NCBI GenBank assembly: GCA_963762735.1
Contig: CAVXMG010000006.1
Coordinates: 1-64,000, forward strand
Source: DASXKD01 sp963762735
GTDB taxonomy: Bacteria > Actinomycetota > Actinomycetes > Streptosporangiales > Streptosporangiaceae
Length of the DNA: 64,000 nt
Direction of reading: 5' to 3'
Shown here: in pieces, positions 25,560-35,058 of the stretch
Layout: every line of letters starts with the position of its first letter
How positions within the stretch are numbered: position 1 is the first letter of the stretch
Made by a program: the position numbers and the translations under genes
The notes under the pieces: model-generated
Database searches by the model: none
What the model was told of the DNA's origin: nothing
What the model saw: the letters and a program-made list of their open reading frames with translations, nothing else

Positions 25560-26657
25560 TCAGCAGATGCGCGGCAGCGGGTCGCCGACCAGCAGGTCGA
25601 CGATGCGGGTGCCGCCGAACGCGGTCTTGATCGTGACCAGGCCGACCGGTTCGGCGGTCACCTCGCCGATGATGGCCGCCTGTGCGCCGAGCGGGTGGGC
25701 GCGCAGGACGGCGAGGGCCTGCGCCGCCTGGCCGCCGTCCACCACGGCGACCAGGCGGCCCTCGCAGGCCACGTAGAGGGGGTCGATGCCGAGCAGTTCC
25801 GCCGCGCCGCGGACCTGGTCCCGCACCGGGATGGCGTTCTCAGAGATGAACACGCCGACGTCCGCGGCCTTGGCGATCTCGTTGAGGATCGTGGCGACGC
25901 CGCCGCGGGTCGCATCGCGCAGCGCGCGCACCCCGGGCACCGCGCGGAGCAGGCCCGCCACCAGTTCCCCCAGCGGGGCGGTGTCGGACTCCACGTCCGC
26001 CTCGATGTCCAGCTCGCCCCGGGCCAGCATGATCGTCACGCCGTGGTCGCCGATCGGCCCGGACACGAGGATCGCGTCCCCTGGCCGGGCGTTGGCCACG
26101 CCCAGGTCCACGCCTTCCGCGACGGCGCCGACGCCGGCGGTGTTGATGTAGCAGCCGTCCGCCTTCCCCTTCTCCACCACCTTGGTATCGCCGGTGACCA
26201 CGGCGACCCCGGCCGCGGCGGCCGCGTCGCGCATGGACTCGGCGATGCGGGTCAGGTCGGCGACGGGAAAGCCCTCTTCGAGGATGAAGCCGGCCGACAG
26301 GTACATCGGGGTCGCGCCGGCCACCGCGAGGTCGTTGACCGTGCCGTTGACCGCCAGGTCGCCGATGTTGCCGCCGGGGAAGAACAGCGGGGACACCACG
26401 AAGGAGTCCGTGGTCAGCGCCACTGTGGCCCCGCCGACCTGCAGCCGGGCGGCGTCCTCCAGCGGTTCGAGCAGCGGGTTGCGGAACGCGTCGAGGAAGA
26501 TCGCCTCGATCAGGGTGTGGGTCGCCTTGCCGCCGGCTCCGTGCGACATCGTGATGCGCTCTTCCCGCAGCTTCGGCCGCCGCCGGCGGGCCCGCTCGAT
26601 GCGGTCGAGCACCTGCTGCTCACGGTCGCCCGTGGGCAGCACCCGCCCGGTCGTCAT
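25560..26657 (-). CDS. hypE: Hydrogenase maturation protein HypE
   Basis: 365 residues from ATG 26657, whose ATG overlaps the hypD stop (ATGA). The PurM-like fold is visible: MSHGAGGKATHTLI, VALTTDSFVVSPLFFPGGNIGDLAVNGT, VVTGDTKVVEKG, LRDATRGGVATILNEI. The protein ends in PRIC, the conserved C-terminal Cys that is carbamoylated by HypF and dehydrated to the thiocyanate that supplies CN. Confidence 0.95.
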   Translation of the reverse strand: MTTGRVLPTGDREQQVLDRIERARRRRPKLREERITMSHGAGGKATHTLIEAIFLDAFRNPLLEPLEDAARLQVGGATVALTTDSFVVSPLFFPGGNIGDLAVNGTVNDLAVAGATPMYLSAGFILEEGFPVADLTRIAESMRDAAAAAGVAVVTGDTKVVEKGKADGCYINTAGVGAVAEGVDLGVANARPGDAILVSGPIGDHGVTIMLARGELDIEADVESDTAPLGELVAGLLRAVPGVRALRDATRGGVATILNEIAKAADVGVFISENAIPVRDQVRGAAELLGIDPLYVACEGRLVAVVDGGQAAQALAVLRAHPLGAQAAIIGEVTAEPVGLVTIKTAFGGTRIVDLLVGDPLPRIC

Positions 26658-27796
26658 GGCCTGCTCAGCTCTATGGAGATCGCCTCGGGCACCCGCTGGC
26701 GGGTCAGCCGGCCGTAGTTGTAGTACGCGGCGCAGGCGCCTTCCGGCGACACCATGCACGTGCCGATCGGGGTCTCCGGGGTGCACGCGGTGCCGAACAC
26801 CTTGCACTCCCAGGGCTTGAGCACGCCCTTGAGCACCTCGCCGCACTGGCACGCCTTGGGATCGGCGACCCGCACGCCGGGCACCTCGAACAGCAACTCG
26901 GCGTCGAAGTCCGCGTAGGCCTCACGCATCTTCAGCGCCGAGTGCGAGATGAACCCGAGACCGCGCCACTCGAAGTAGGGCCGCAGCTCCATGGTCTCGC
27001 CGATGGCCTTGAGTGCCACCGGGTTGCCGTCCCAGGGCACCACGCGCGAATACTGGTTCTCCACCTCGCTGCGGCCCTCGTGCAGTTGCAGCATGAGCAT
27101 GTAGATGGACTGCAGGATGTCCAGCGGCTCGAATCCGGCCGTCACGACCGGCTTGCCGTAGCTTTTCGCGATGAACTCGTACGGCCGGCAGCCGATCACC
27201 GTGGACACGTGGCCGGGGCCGATGAACCCGTCGAGGCGCAGGTCGGGGGAGTCCAGGATCGCCTTGATGGCCGGGATGATCGTGACGTGGTTGCAGAACA
27301 CCGAGAAGTTCTTGATGCCCTGCGCCCTGGCCCGGAGCACGGTCATCGCCGTGGACGGCGCGGTGGTCTCGAACCCGATCGCCATGAACACCACCCGCTT
27401 GTCCGGGTTGGCCTTGGCGATCTTCAGCGAGTCCAGCGGCGAGTAGACCATCTTGATGTTGGTGCCGCGCGCGTTGGCGTCGAAGAACGCCCCGTTGCTG
27501 CCAGGGACCCGCATCATGTCCCCGAACGAGGTCATGATCACGTCTGGCTGTGACGCCAGGTGGATGGCGTCGTCCACCCGGCCCATCGGGATCACGCACA
27601 CCGGGCAGCCCGGACCGTGCACCAGGGTGACGGACTCCGGCAGGTAGTCCTCGAGCCCGTGTTTGTAGATGGTGTGGGTGTGCCCGCCGCACACCTCCAT
27701 CAGCTTGTACTGGCGTCCTGGCTCGCACAGGGCCGCGATGCGGGCGGACAGCGCGTGCGCCTTGTCTGCGTCGCGGAACTCGTCGACGAAACGCAT
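26654..27796 (-). CDS. hypD: Hydrogenase maturation protein HypD
   Basis: 380 residues. The conserved Cys motifs are all present: EVCGGHTH, GPGCPVCVIP, GHVSTVIGCRPYE, KACQCGEVLKG, and the [4Fe-4S] region (WECKVFGTACTPETPIG, EGACAAYYNYGR). HypD with HypC holds the Fe(CN)2CO unit and reduces the HypE thiocyanate. It lies 11 bp downstream of hypC and its stop overlaps the hypE start. Confidence 0.95.
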   Translation of the reverse strand: MRFVDEFRDADKAHALSARIAALCEPGRQYKLMEVCGGHTHTIYKHGLEDYLPESVTLVHGPGCPVCVIPMGRVDDAIHLASQPDVIMTSFGDMMRVPGSNGAFFDANARGTNIKMVYSPLDSLKIAKANPDKRVVFMAIGFETTAPSTAMTVLRARAQGIKNFSVFCNHVTIIPAIKAILDSPDLRLDGFIGPGHVSTVIGCRPYEFIAKSYGKPVVTAGFEPLDILQSIYMLMLQLHEGRSEVENQYSRVVPWDGNPVALKAIGETMELRPYFEWRGLGFISHSALKMREAYADFDAELLFEVPGVRVADPKACQCGEVLKGVLKPWECKVFGTACTPETPIGTCMVSPEGACAAYYNYGRLTRQRVPEAISIELSRP

Positions 27797-27807
27797 GTCA
27801 CCAGCTC

Positions 27808-28080
27808 CTACTCGATCTTGGAGTCTCGCAGCGCGGCGAGCTCGTCTTCGTAGGCCTGGCCGATCCCCTCCAGGAACTCCAGGGCAGCGGCGGCCTCGGC
27901 CTCATCGATCTTGGAGAGGGCGAAGCCGACGTGGATCAGCACCCACTCGCCGGGCTCGGGGGGCTCGTCGGAGAGCAGGCCGACATTGATGACCCGGCGC
28001 ACCCCGCTGACGTCCACGCGTGCCAGGTCAGGCTGTTCCGGCAGGAACTCGATGACCTCACCGGGAATGCCAAGGCACAT
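27808..28080 (-). CDS. hypC: Hydrogenase assembly chaperone HypC
   Basis: 90 residues from ATG 28080, with AAGGAG upstream. It starts MCLGIPGEVIEF, whose Cys2 is essential for binding iron and the large subunit, and contains VLIHVGFALSKIDE (conserved His) and the acidic C-terminal helix. It partners with HypD. The longer in-frame start upstream would destroy the required N-terminal Met-Cys, so it is rejected. Confidence 0.95.
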   Translation of the reverse strand: MCLGIPGEVIEFLPEQPDLARVDVSGVRRVINVGLLSDEPPEPGEWVLIHVGFALSKIDEAEAAAALEFLEGIGQAYEDELAALRDSKIE

Positions 28081-28118
28081 GGGACACTCCTTCACCAGTG
28101 GTCTCAGGGATTTCGGGG

Positions 28119-28721
28119 TCATCTGCCCCGGGGGGCCCGGGCTCTTGCGCCCCGGGGGTCTCGGGGCCCGCCGCTCGCGGGGTTCCCGGCGCTCTGGCGG
28201 GCACGCCCGGCCTCGGCCACCAGGCCCAGGATTACCTGGACCGCCTCGTCCACCGCGCCGGCGACCGGCTCGCTCAGCTCCATCGCGTAGTCGACGGTGG
28301 CCGGCTCGCAGCCGACGACGAGGATGCGCGCCGGGCCGCCGCCGCCGAGCATGTCCAGCACCCCGAGGACTACGTCGGGCTGCATGCCGTGCGAGTCGAA
28401 CAGCCGGCTCGCACCCAGTGGGCCGACCGCGGCAGCCAGGTCCCGCCGGTGTTCCGCCTCCACACTGAGCACGGTCACAGTGCCAGGCTCGCCCCCCCGC
28501 GGGGCGGCGTCAATGAGAATGGCCGTCTCGTAACCTTCGGCGAGATCGTAGGCGAGGTGCATGCCGCTGATCCCGTAGTCGGCCACCCGGACCCAGCCGG
28601 GGAGGTCCTCGGCGGCGAGCCGCCGGGCGACCTCGGGGCCGAAGGCGTCATCACCGAGGAAGATGTTGCCGATGCCGGCGATGAGCATCCGGCCCGGCGG
28701 GCTGCTTCCCCGGTCGGTCAT
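28119..28721 (-). CDS. Hydrogenase maturation protease (HupD/HyaD type)
   Basis: 200 residues: LIAGIGNIFLGDDAFGPEVARRL (the nickel-sensing Glu/Asp region), VADYGISGMHLAYDL, ILIDAAPRGGEPGTV, and SRLFDSHGMQPDVVL with the conserved His, then VVGCEPATV. It cleaves the C-terminal extension of the large subunit after nickel insertion. HhyL here has a 22-residue tail after its last metal-binding motif, so it is the expected substrate. The last 25 residues (PASGGPRDPRGARARAPRGR) are GC-run derived and may come from a repeat. Confidence 0.92.
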   Translation of the reverse strand: MTDRGSSPPGRMLIAGIGNIFLGDDAFGPEVARRLAAEDLPGWVRVADYGISGMHLAYDLAEGYETAILIDAAPRGGEPGTVTVLSVEAEHRRDLAAAVGPLGASRLFDSHGMQPDVVLGVLDMLGGGGPARILVVGCEPATVDYAMELSEPVAGAVDEAVQVILGLVAEAGRARQSAGNPASGGPRDPRGARARAPRGR

Positions 28722-28737
28722 GTGCCGCCCGGCCCGG

Positions 28738-29422
28738 TCACGTGCTTGGCCGGCGGGGGGCCAGGGCGGCGATCGTGAGCTCCCACAGCACGTGGTAGAT
28801 GGTGGTCTGGGCTTCCTGGATCCGGTGCACCGAGGTGGACGGCGCGACGAACAGGTAGTCGATGCTGTCCAGCTCGGCCATGGCCCCGCCCTCGTAACCG
28901 GCCAGCCCCACGGTGAGCATCCCGTGCCGGCTGGCCTCGGCGAACGCGCGCACCAGGTTCTCCGAGTTGCCGCTGGTGGACAGGCCGACCGCGATGTCCT
29001 CCCGTCGGCCGAACGCCGCGAGCTGCCGCGCGAACACCACTTCGACGCCCACGTCGTTGCACAGCGCGGTCACCACGGAGGTGTCGTTGGCCAGCCCGAA
29101 GGCGGGCAGCGAAGGGGCGTCGCCGCCGGGGGACAGGAACAGGGTCGCCAGCTCCTGGGCATCTGTGGCGCTCCCGCCGTTGCCGAAGGCAAACAGGCGC
29201 CCGCCCGCGGCGAACCGGGCGGCCATGTCCTCGGCACAGTTGGCCAGCCTGGTCGACTCGCGCGCGGCCACGACGCTGCGCAGGCTCGGCGATCTCCCGG
29301 GTCTTCGCCAGCGTCGACTCGCGGATCTCGGCCATCAGGTCGGCCAGATCCGAGGCGTCGGAGTACAGGAACGGGTAGAGCGCTTCCATCGCGCTCATGC
29401 CGTGCTCGACGTCATGTGACAC
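28738..29422 (-). pseudogene. SIS-domain (GmhA-like) protein 1, frameshifted
   Basis: GTG 29422 with GGGGAGG starts a protein (MSAMEALYPFLYSDASDLADLMAEI) in one frame. From about 29284 the family sequence continues in another (SVVAARESTRLANCAEDM, AFGNGGSATDAQELA, GLSTSGNSENLVRA, AGYEGGAMAEL, STSVHRIQEAQTTIYHVLWE). Removing one base at 29283-29286 joins REIAE to LRSVVAARES. SIS-domain proteins of this type isomerise sedoheptulose-7-phosphate or bind phosphosugars. Its place inside the hydrogenase operon, 17 bp before the protease gene, is shared with other actinobacterial Hhy loci as I recall, but the role is unknown. Confidence 0.8.
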
Positions 29423-29428
29423 GCGATG

Positions 29429-29734
29429 TCACCTCCCCACGATCGCGATGGCTTCCTTGGCGTGCACCAGGATGGTGTCGCCGGGCTGTGCCTCGACAAG
29501 CGCGACGCTGACCTCTTCCTCGTCCTGGCCGGTGTCCACCACGGCCAGGCCGTCGCCGAGCAGCCGCAGCACGGTGACCTCGACGGCGGTGTCGGAGCAG
29601 GTGATGCAGACATCGCCGTAGCATTCCGCCGTGCTGGCCCGGGGGGACGACCCCCCCCCAGGGCGTCGATGACGCCTGGGCCGCAAGCGGCCAGGCCTCA
29701 TCGCGCGTGCTGGCCCCGGGGGACGACTGGCCAC
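29429..29734 (-). CDS. Second HypC/HupF-like chaperone with disrupted N-terminus
   Basis: The conserved part is CYGDVCITCSDTAVEVTVLRLLGDG, then EEEVSVALVEAQPGDTILVHAKEAIAIVG, matching the longer actinobacterial HypC/HupF-family chaperones (CITC near the start, LVHA ... AI near the end). The only good ribosome binding site (GAGGGAGGG) precedes ATG 29753 in a different frame (MDMTTHSGQSSPGAS). Deleting the 76 bp between two near-identical 21-bp repeats (29631-29651, 29707-29727) fuses MDMTTHSGQSSPRAS in frame to TAECYGDVCITC. So an insertion appears to have broken the start. Translation could now begin at GTG 29734 or ATG 29701 with an aberrant N-terminus. It lies between the two SIS genes. Confidence 0.75.
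   Translation of the reverse strand: MASRPPGPARAMRPGRLRPRRHRRPGGGSSPRASTAECYGDVCITCSDTAVEVTVLRLLGDGLAVVDTGQDEEEVSVALVEAQPGDTILVHAKEAIAIVGR
29631..29727 (-). repeat. 76-bp insertion flanked by 21-bp near-direct repeats
   Basis: GTGCTGGCCCGGGGGGACGAC at one end and GTGCTGGCCCCGGGGGACGA plus C at the other differ by one base. Between them are two palindromes, one around CCAGG..GCGTC-GAT-GACGC..CTGG and one at GGCCGC-AA-GCGGCC. On the minus strand the end GGGGTCGTCC...CCCGGGCCAGCAC matches repeat copy 2 at 23429-23506, so it belongs to the same palindromic family. Confidence 0.7.
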
Positions 29735-29772
29735 TGTGGGTAGTCATGTCCATACCCTCCCTCGTGGCCCGG

Positions 29773-30420
29773 TCACGCGAACACCCCCGGACTCAGGGTG
29801 CCCGGCTGTTCGAGGAACACATGTACCAGTTCCCACAACAGGTGATACATGGTGACGTGCATCTCCTTGACCACCCGAGGGTCGTCCGAATCCGCCACCA
29901 GTACGTGGTCCGCGGCCGGGCTGCCGGCGACCGCGGCGCCCGCACGGCCGGTGAGCGCGATCGTCAGCAGGCCGAGTTCCTTGGCCGTGGCCAGCCCGGC
30001 CAGCACGCTGCCGCAGTGCCCGGTAGCGCAGATGCCGAGCGCGATGTCGCCAGGCGCCGTCAGGTAACGGAGCTGATGGGAGAAGATCGCGTCCATGCCC
30101 TCCCGCTCGGCTATCCCGGTCACGGTGGCGATGTCGGTGGTCAGCGAGATGGCCGGCAGCGCGCGCTTGCCAACGATGACCGGGTGCACGAACTCCACCG
30201 CGACGTGCTGTGCGTCGGTACTGGCCGCGCCGGTGCCGAACACCACCAGCTTGCCGCCCTGATGGAACCGCACCGCCATGGCATGGCATGCCTGCGCCAC
30301 CGCGTCGGCCTGCGCGGTCAGGCTGGCCATGGGCTCGATACGCCGCGCAAACGCCTTGCCGGCCTCGTCGCCGGCCGTGGCCAGCCTGGCCGCGGTCTCC
30401 GCGTCGTAGCCGCTGGTCAC
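29773..30420 (-). CDS. SIS-domain (GmhA-like phosphosugar isomerase) protein 2
   Basis: 215 residues from GTG 30420, overlapping the YceI stop (GTGA). It has VVFGTGAASTDAQHVAVEFVHP (the GmhA-type substrate loop), LTTDIATVTGIAEREGMDAIF, ALGICATGHCGSVLAGL, and an ending VKEMHVTMYHLLWELVHVFLEQ. It is similar in layout to SIS protein 1. The Ser-rich phosphate loops (STSGxS in GmhA) are altered to ATGHCGS, so catalysis may differ or be lost. It may form a heteromer with SIS protein 1. Role in H2 metabolism unknown. Confidence 0.85.
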   Translation of the reverse strand: MTSGYDAETAARLATAGDEAGKAFARRIEPMASLTAQADAVAQACHAMAVRFHQGGKLVVFGTGAASTDAQHVAVEFVHPVIVGKRALPAISLTTDIATVTGIAEREGMDAIFSHQLRYLTAPGDIALGICATGHCGSVLAGLATAKELGLLTIALTGRAGAAVAGSPAADHVLVADSDDPRVVKEMHVTMYHLLWELVHVFLEQPGTLSPGVFA

Positions 30421-30992
30421 GAACCTGCCCCCGAATCTGCGGCTTGGTCAGACAGGTCAAGGTCCACCACGATATCGACGGCGTCACGGACGCGCAGCGC
30501 GCCGAGGAACGCGGTATAGGGCTTGATCCCGTAGTCGGACTGAGAGACCTGCGCCTCCGCGTGATACCGGTCGTCGCCGGTCTGTGTGACGTGTACCTTG
30601 AGCGGCCGCGCCTGGCCGCGAATCGTCAAGGTCCCGCTGATTTCGCCGCCCCCCCCGGCTACAGGCTCGAAGCCGGCCGCGGCGAAAACAGCTTCCGGGT
30701 GGCGGTCAGAGGCCAGCACCTTGCGCGCCGTGACGGCGATCTCGCGACGGTCCCGGTCGCTGAGCGGCTTGACGCCGCCGGTACCGTCGCGTACCACCAG
30801 CGCGCCCATATCGATGCGGACATCGAGATCGGCCGGGCTGAGGTCGTCGTTCACGTCGAGCGCTCCCGACCAGCGGGTGGCCTCGATGGTGAGGTCATGA
30901 CCTGCCTGCGCAGCCAGTCCGTCACGGAAAGTGCGCAGGATGATGCGACCTCGGTCGGGGCCAAATTGGTGGCGACCAGCAAGTACCGCCAT
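30417..30992 (-). CDS. YceI-family protein, first gene of the hyp operon
   Basis: 191 residues with the YceI lipocalin-like barrel pattern: GHDLTIEATRWSGALDVNDD, DLDVRIDMGALVVRDG, LSDRDRREI, VLASDRHPEAVF, EISGTLTIRGQARPLKVHV, AQVSQSDYGIKPYTAFLGALRVRDAVDIVVDL. YceI proteins bind polyisoprenoids or other amphiphiles. There is no signal peptide here, so a cytosolic or membrane-facing role is likely. It begins the minus-strand hyp operon, downstream of the inverted repeat at 31023-31038. Confidence 0.85.
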   Translation of the reverse strand: MAVLAGRHQFGPDRGRIILRTFRDGLAAQAGHDLTIEATRWSGALDVNDDLSPADLDVRIDMGALVVRDGTGGVKPLSDRDRREIAVTARKVLASDRHPEAVFAAAGFEPVAGGGGEISGTLTIRGQARPLKVHVTQTGDDRYHAEAQVSQSDYGIKPYTAFLGALRVRDAVDIVVDLDLSDQAADSGAGS

Positions 30993-31022
30993 GGGAGCAC
31001 GCTAGGACACTTCTGGGGGGAC

Positions 31023-31038
31023 GTCCAGTGGACTGGAC
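31023..31038. promoter_or_regulatory. Inverted repeat upstream of the hyp operon
   Basis: Perfect inverted repeat GTCCAG-TGGA-CTGGAC, 31 bp upstream of the YceI start. The same half-site recurs in everted order with the same 4-bp spacer upstream of hhyS (31952-31969). It could be the operator of the HTH regulator encoded between the two promoters. Confidence 0.55.
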
Positions 31039-31116
31039 ACACAAGTCTGATTCATTGCCGGTTACCGCCCTGGGGCCAGGGGTGCGCGGGTGCCCCGAGC
31101 AGCCCCCGCGCGGGGG

Positions 31117-31776
31117 CTAGGAGATGGGCACTTCGCCGAACACTTCCTGGATGCGTCGCAGGTCACGCATGCGCGGCTCGGTGGCGCCGCCCACCCAGCG
31201 GCTGACCGTCTTGACGGACACGCCGAGCATCCGGGCGGCGGCCTCCTGGGTCAGGCCCTCCCGGCGCAGCGCGGTGGACATCCAGTCCGCGAACGTGTCG
31301 GGGTGGCCGGGCGTCCCTGGTACCGCGCCCGCGAACTGGCCCGGCGCCTCGGTGACGTCGCCGGCGACAGATGTGTCCGCCGACACTGCTCCGGGCCCGG
31401 CCGCCGGTGCGGCCGTGCTGGTGACGGTGCGATCGGCTCCGGCGCGGTCCCCGGCCTGCGACCCGTTCGGCGCTGCCTTGAGCGGCGTGATCTGGTTGTC
31501 CGAGTGCAGCACGTCCACCTCGACGTGCTCGGGGAAGATGCGGAACGCCACCTGGATGTACCCGGTCGGCCCGGCCGCGTCCAGCAGCGCGCGGAACACG
31601 GTCTCGCCGACCTCGCGGGTGCCCTCCTCGTTGAGCGGTGACTCGGCCAGGCAGCGGCGGACGAAGTCCCGGATGTCGGGGATCGAGGAGGGCCGTGCCG
31701 GGAACACTTGCACCAGCACCACGACCGGCGTGACCTGGATCGGGTCCTCACCTGGACCCGTCATGATCTCGGTCAC
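31117..31776 (-). CDS. HTH regulator of the hydrogenase locus
   Basis: 219 residues. The C-terminal 60 residues form an XRE-like helix-turn-helix (LRREGLTQEAAARMLGVSVKTVSRWVGG). The middle is a Ser/Thr/Ala/Pro/Gly linker. Residues 10-85 (VVVLVQVFPARPSSIPDIRDFVRRCL ... GETVFRALLDAAG ... YIQVAFRIFPEHVEVDVLH) have the shape of an HATPase_c_2/anti-sigma kinase fold without its Asn and DxG motifs, so it may be a degenerate ligand-binding domain. It lies between the divergent hyp and hhy promoters, about 295 bp from hhyS, and is the obvious candidate regulator. Confidence 0.75.
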   Translation of the reverse strand: MTEIMTGPGEDPIQVTPVVVLVQVFPARPSSIPDIRDFVRRCLAESPLNEEGTREVGETVFRALLDAAGPTGYIQVAFRIFPEHVEVDVLHSDNQITPLKAAPNGSQAGDRAGADRTVTSTAAPAAGPGAVSADTSVAGDVTEAPGQFAGAVPGTPGHPDTFADWMSTALRREGLTQEAAARMLGVSVKTVSRWVGGATEPRMRDLRRIQEVFGEVPIS

Positions 31777-31934
31777 CGGACTTCTCCTTCGTGGTTGCCC
31801 CGCACTGCAGGGCAGTCCAGGCTCACGTCAGGGTATTCCATCCCGCCTGCTCAAGCCAGTGCTGACGGGTGACATGGCTGGTCTTATGGACATCTTGTGT
31901 GGCAGGTCGTGACCGTTTTGAGGCGGAGCGTAGC

Positions 31935-31969
31935 TGTCCGGTGACAAGGATCTGGACATTTCTGTCCGG
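31935..31969. promoter_or_regulatory. Repeated half-sites in the hhyS promoter region
   Basis: TGTCCGG at 31935-31941 is followed by an inverted repeat CTGGACA-TTTC-TGTCCGG at 31952-31969, 101-136 bp upstream of the hhyS start. The half-site is that of the hyp-side palindrome. The rest of the 31777-32070 gap shows no RNA or repeat I can name. Confidence 0.5.
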
Positions 31970-32070
31970 TCAACCGCCCGCTTGGTCTTGAAGGCAGGTC
32001 CAGCCCGGTCTAACATGACGACCGTCCGCGCATCACGAACCTCGAATCAGAAGTCAGGAGGTGGCCGCGG

Positions 32071-33147
<1,077 letters not shown>

Positions 33148-33208
33148 TCGACTGACTCAGACGGGCTGGGCGCCCTGGCGGCACCGCCCGGGAGGAAAGG
33201 GGAGTGCC

Positions 33209-34993
33209 ATGACGACGGCCGAAGACACCGGCCTGGTGGAGATGGCCTGGGATCCGATCACCCGGATCGTCGGCAGCCTCGGTATCTACACCAAGATTGA
33301 CTTCAAGCAGAAGAAGGTCGTCGAGTGCCACAGCACGTCGTCGATCTTCCGTGGATACAGCATTTTCATGAAGGGCAAGGACCCGCGGGACGCGCACTTC
33401 ATCACCAGCCGCATCTGCGGCATCTGCGGTGACAACCATGCGACCTGCTCGGTCTACAACCAGAACATGGCCTACGGCGTGCGCCCGCCGCACCTCGGTG
33501 AGTGGATCATCAACCTGGGCGAGTCCGCGGAGTACATGTTCGACCACAACATCTTCCAGGAGAACCTGGTCGGGGTGGACTTCTGCGAGCGGATGGTCGG
33601 CGAGACCAACCCGGGCGTGCTGGAACTGGCGAACCGGACCGAGTGCCCGCACGCGGCCGACCACGGGTACAAGTACATCGGCGACATCATGCGGTCGCTG
33701 AACCCGCTCGAAGGCGAGTTCTACCGCGAGGCGCTGCAGGTCTCCAGGTCCACCCGGGAGATGTTCTGCCTGATGGAGGGCCGCCACGTGCACCCCTCCA
33801 CGCTCTACCCGGGCGGCGTCGGGACGACCGCGACCGTTCAGCTCTTCACCGACTACCTCACCCGGCTCATGCGCTACGTGGAGTTCATGAAGCGCGTGGT
33901 GCCGATGCACGACGACCTGTTCGACTTCTTCTACGAGGCCATGCCCGGGTATGAGGAGGTCGGCCGGCGCCGCGCCGACATGGTCTGCTGGGGCAGCCTG
34001 AACGACCCCGACCACTGCGACTTCCGGTACGACCACATGACCGACTGGGGCCGGAAGATGTTCGTCAGCCCCGGCGTGATCAGGGACGGCCAACTGCTCA
34101 CCAACGACCTGGTGGAGATCAACCTCGGAATCCGCATCCTGCTCGGCAGCTCGTACTACGAGGACTGGGAAGACCAGGAGATGTTCGTCACCCGCGACCC
34201 GCTGGGCAACCCGGTGGACCGCAGGCACCCGTGGAACCAGCACACGATCCCCAAGCCGGCCAAGCGCGACTTCGGCGGCAAGTACAGCTGGGTCATGTCC
34301 CCGCGCTGGTTCGACGGTACAAACCACCTCGCGGCCGACACCGGCGGCGGCCCCATCGCCCGGCTCTGGGCGACGGCGCTCGGCAGGCTGGTGGACTTCG
34401 GCTATGTCAAGTCCACCGGGAACAGCGTGCTGATCAACCTGCCCCGGACGGTCAGCAAGCCCGAGGTCACGTTCGAGTGGAAGATCCCCACCGACAAGTC
34501 CGGGGCACCGCTGTCCAACGCGATCGAGCGCGACCGCGCCCGCACCTACTTCCAGGCCTACGCGGCGGCGTGCGCGCTGCACTTCACCGAGAAGGCACTG
34601 GCCGAGATCCGGGCCGGGCGGACCAAGACCTGGGAGCCGTTCAGCGTGCCCGACGAGGCGAACTCCTGCGGGTTCACCGAGGCGGTCCGCGGCGTCCTGT
34701 CCCACCACATGGTGATCCGCGGCGGGAAGATCGCGAACTACCACCCGTACCCGCCGACGCCGTGGAACGCCAGTGTCCGCGACGTCTACGGGACCCCCGG
34801 GCCGTATGAGGACGCGGTGCAGAACACGCCGATCTTCGAGGAGAACCCTCCCGACAGGTTCAAGGGCATCGACATCATGCGGGCGGTCCGCAGCTTCGAC
34901 CCGTGCCTGCCGTGCGGCGTGCACATGTACCTCGGCGATGGGAAGAAGCTGGAGAAGGTGCATACGCCGATGGGGGTCACCCTGGCAACCTGA
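33209..34993 (+). CDS. hhyL: Group 1h [NiFe]-hydrogenase large subunit
   Basis: 594 residues. The L1 motif is TSRICGICGDNH (Cys70, Cys73); the L2 motif is FDPCLPCGVH (Cys566, Cys569, His572) followed by a 22-residue tail to be removed by the protease encoded at 28119-28721. GGTYHPSTLYPGGVG-type and INLGIRILL segments fit the family. GGAGG-like AAAGGGGAG precedes ATG 33209. Enzymes of this group have high H2 affinity and O2 tolerance and scavenge atmospheric H2 in starved or sporulating actinobacteria. Maturation depends on the hyp genes on the other strand, of which hypF is frameshifted here. Confidence 0.96.
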   Translation: MTTAEDTGLVEMAWDPITRIVGSLGIYTKIDFKQKKVVECHSTSSIFRGYSIFMKGKDPRDAHFITSRICGICGDNHATCSVYNQNMAYGVRPPHLGEWIINLGESAEYMFDHNIFQENLVGVDFCERMVGETNPGVLELANRTECPHAADHGYKYIGDIMRSLNPLEGEFYREALQVSRSTREMFCLMEGRHVHPSTLYPGGVGTTATVQLFTDYLTRLMRYVEFMKRVVPMHDDLFDFFYEAMPGYEEVGRRRADMVCWGSLNDPDHCDFRYDHMTDWGRKMFVSPGVIRDGQLLTNDLVEINLGIRILLGSSYYEDWEDQEMFVTRDPLGNPVDRRHPWNQHTIPKPAKRDFGGKYSWVMSPRWFDGTNHLAADTGGGPIARLWATALGRLVDFGYVKSTGNSVLINLPRTVSKPEVTFEWKIPTDKSGAPLSNAIERDRARTYFQAYAAACALHFTEKALAEIRAGRTKTWEPFSVPDEANSCGFTEAVRGVLSHHMVIRGGKIANYHPYPPTPWNASVRDVYGTPGPYEDAVQNTPIFEENPPDRFKGIDIMRAVRSFDPCLPCGVHMYLGDGKKLEKVHTPMGVTLAT

Positions 34994-35058
34994 CGCCTGA
35001 GGATGTGCGGCGCCGTCACGGCGGCGGCGCCGCGGCCGCCTAGGGGAAGCGAGGCCCG

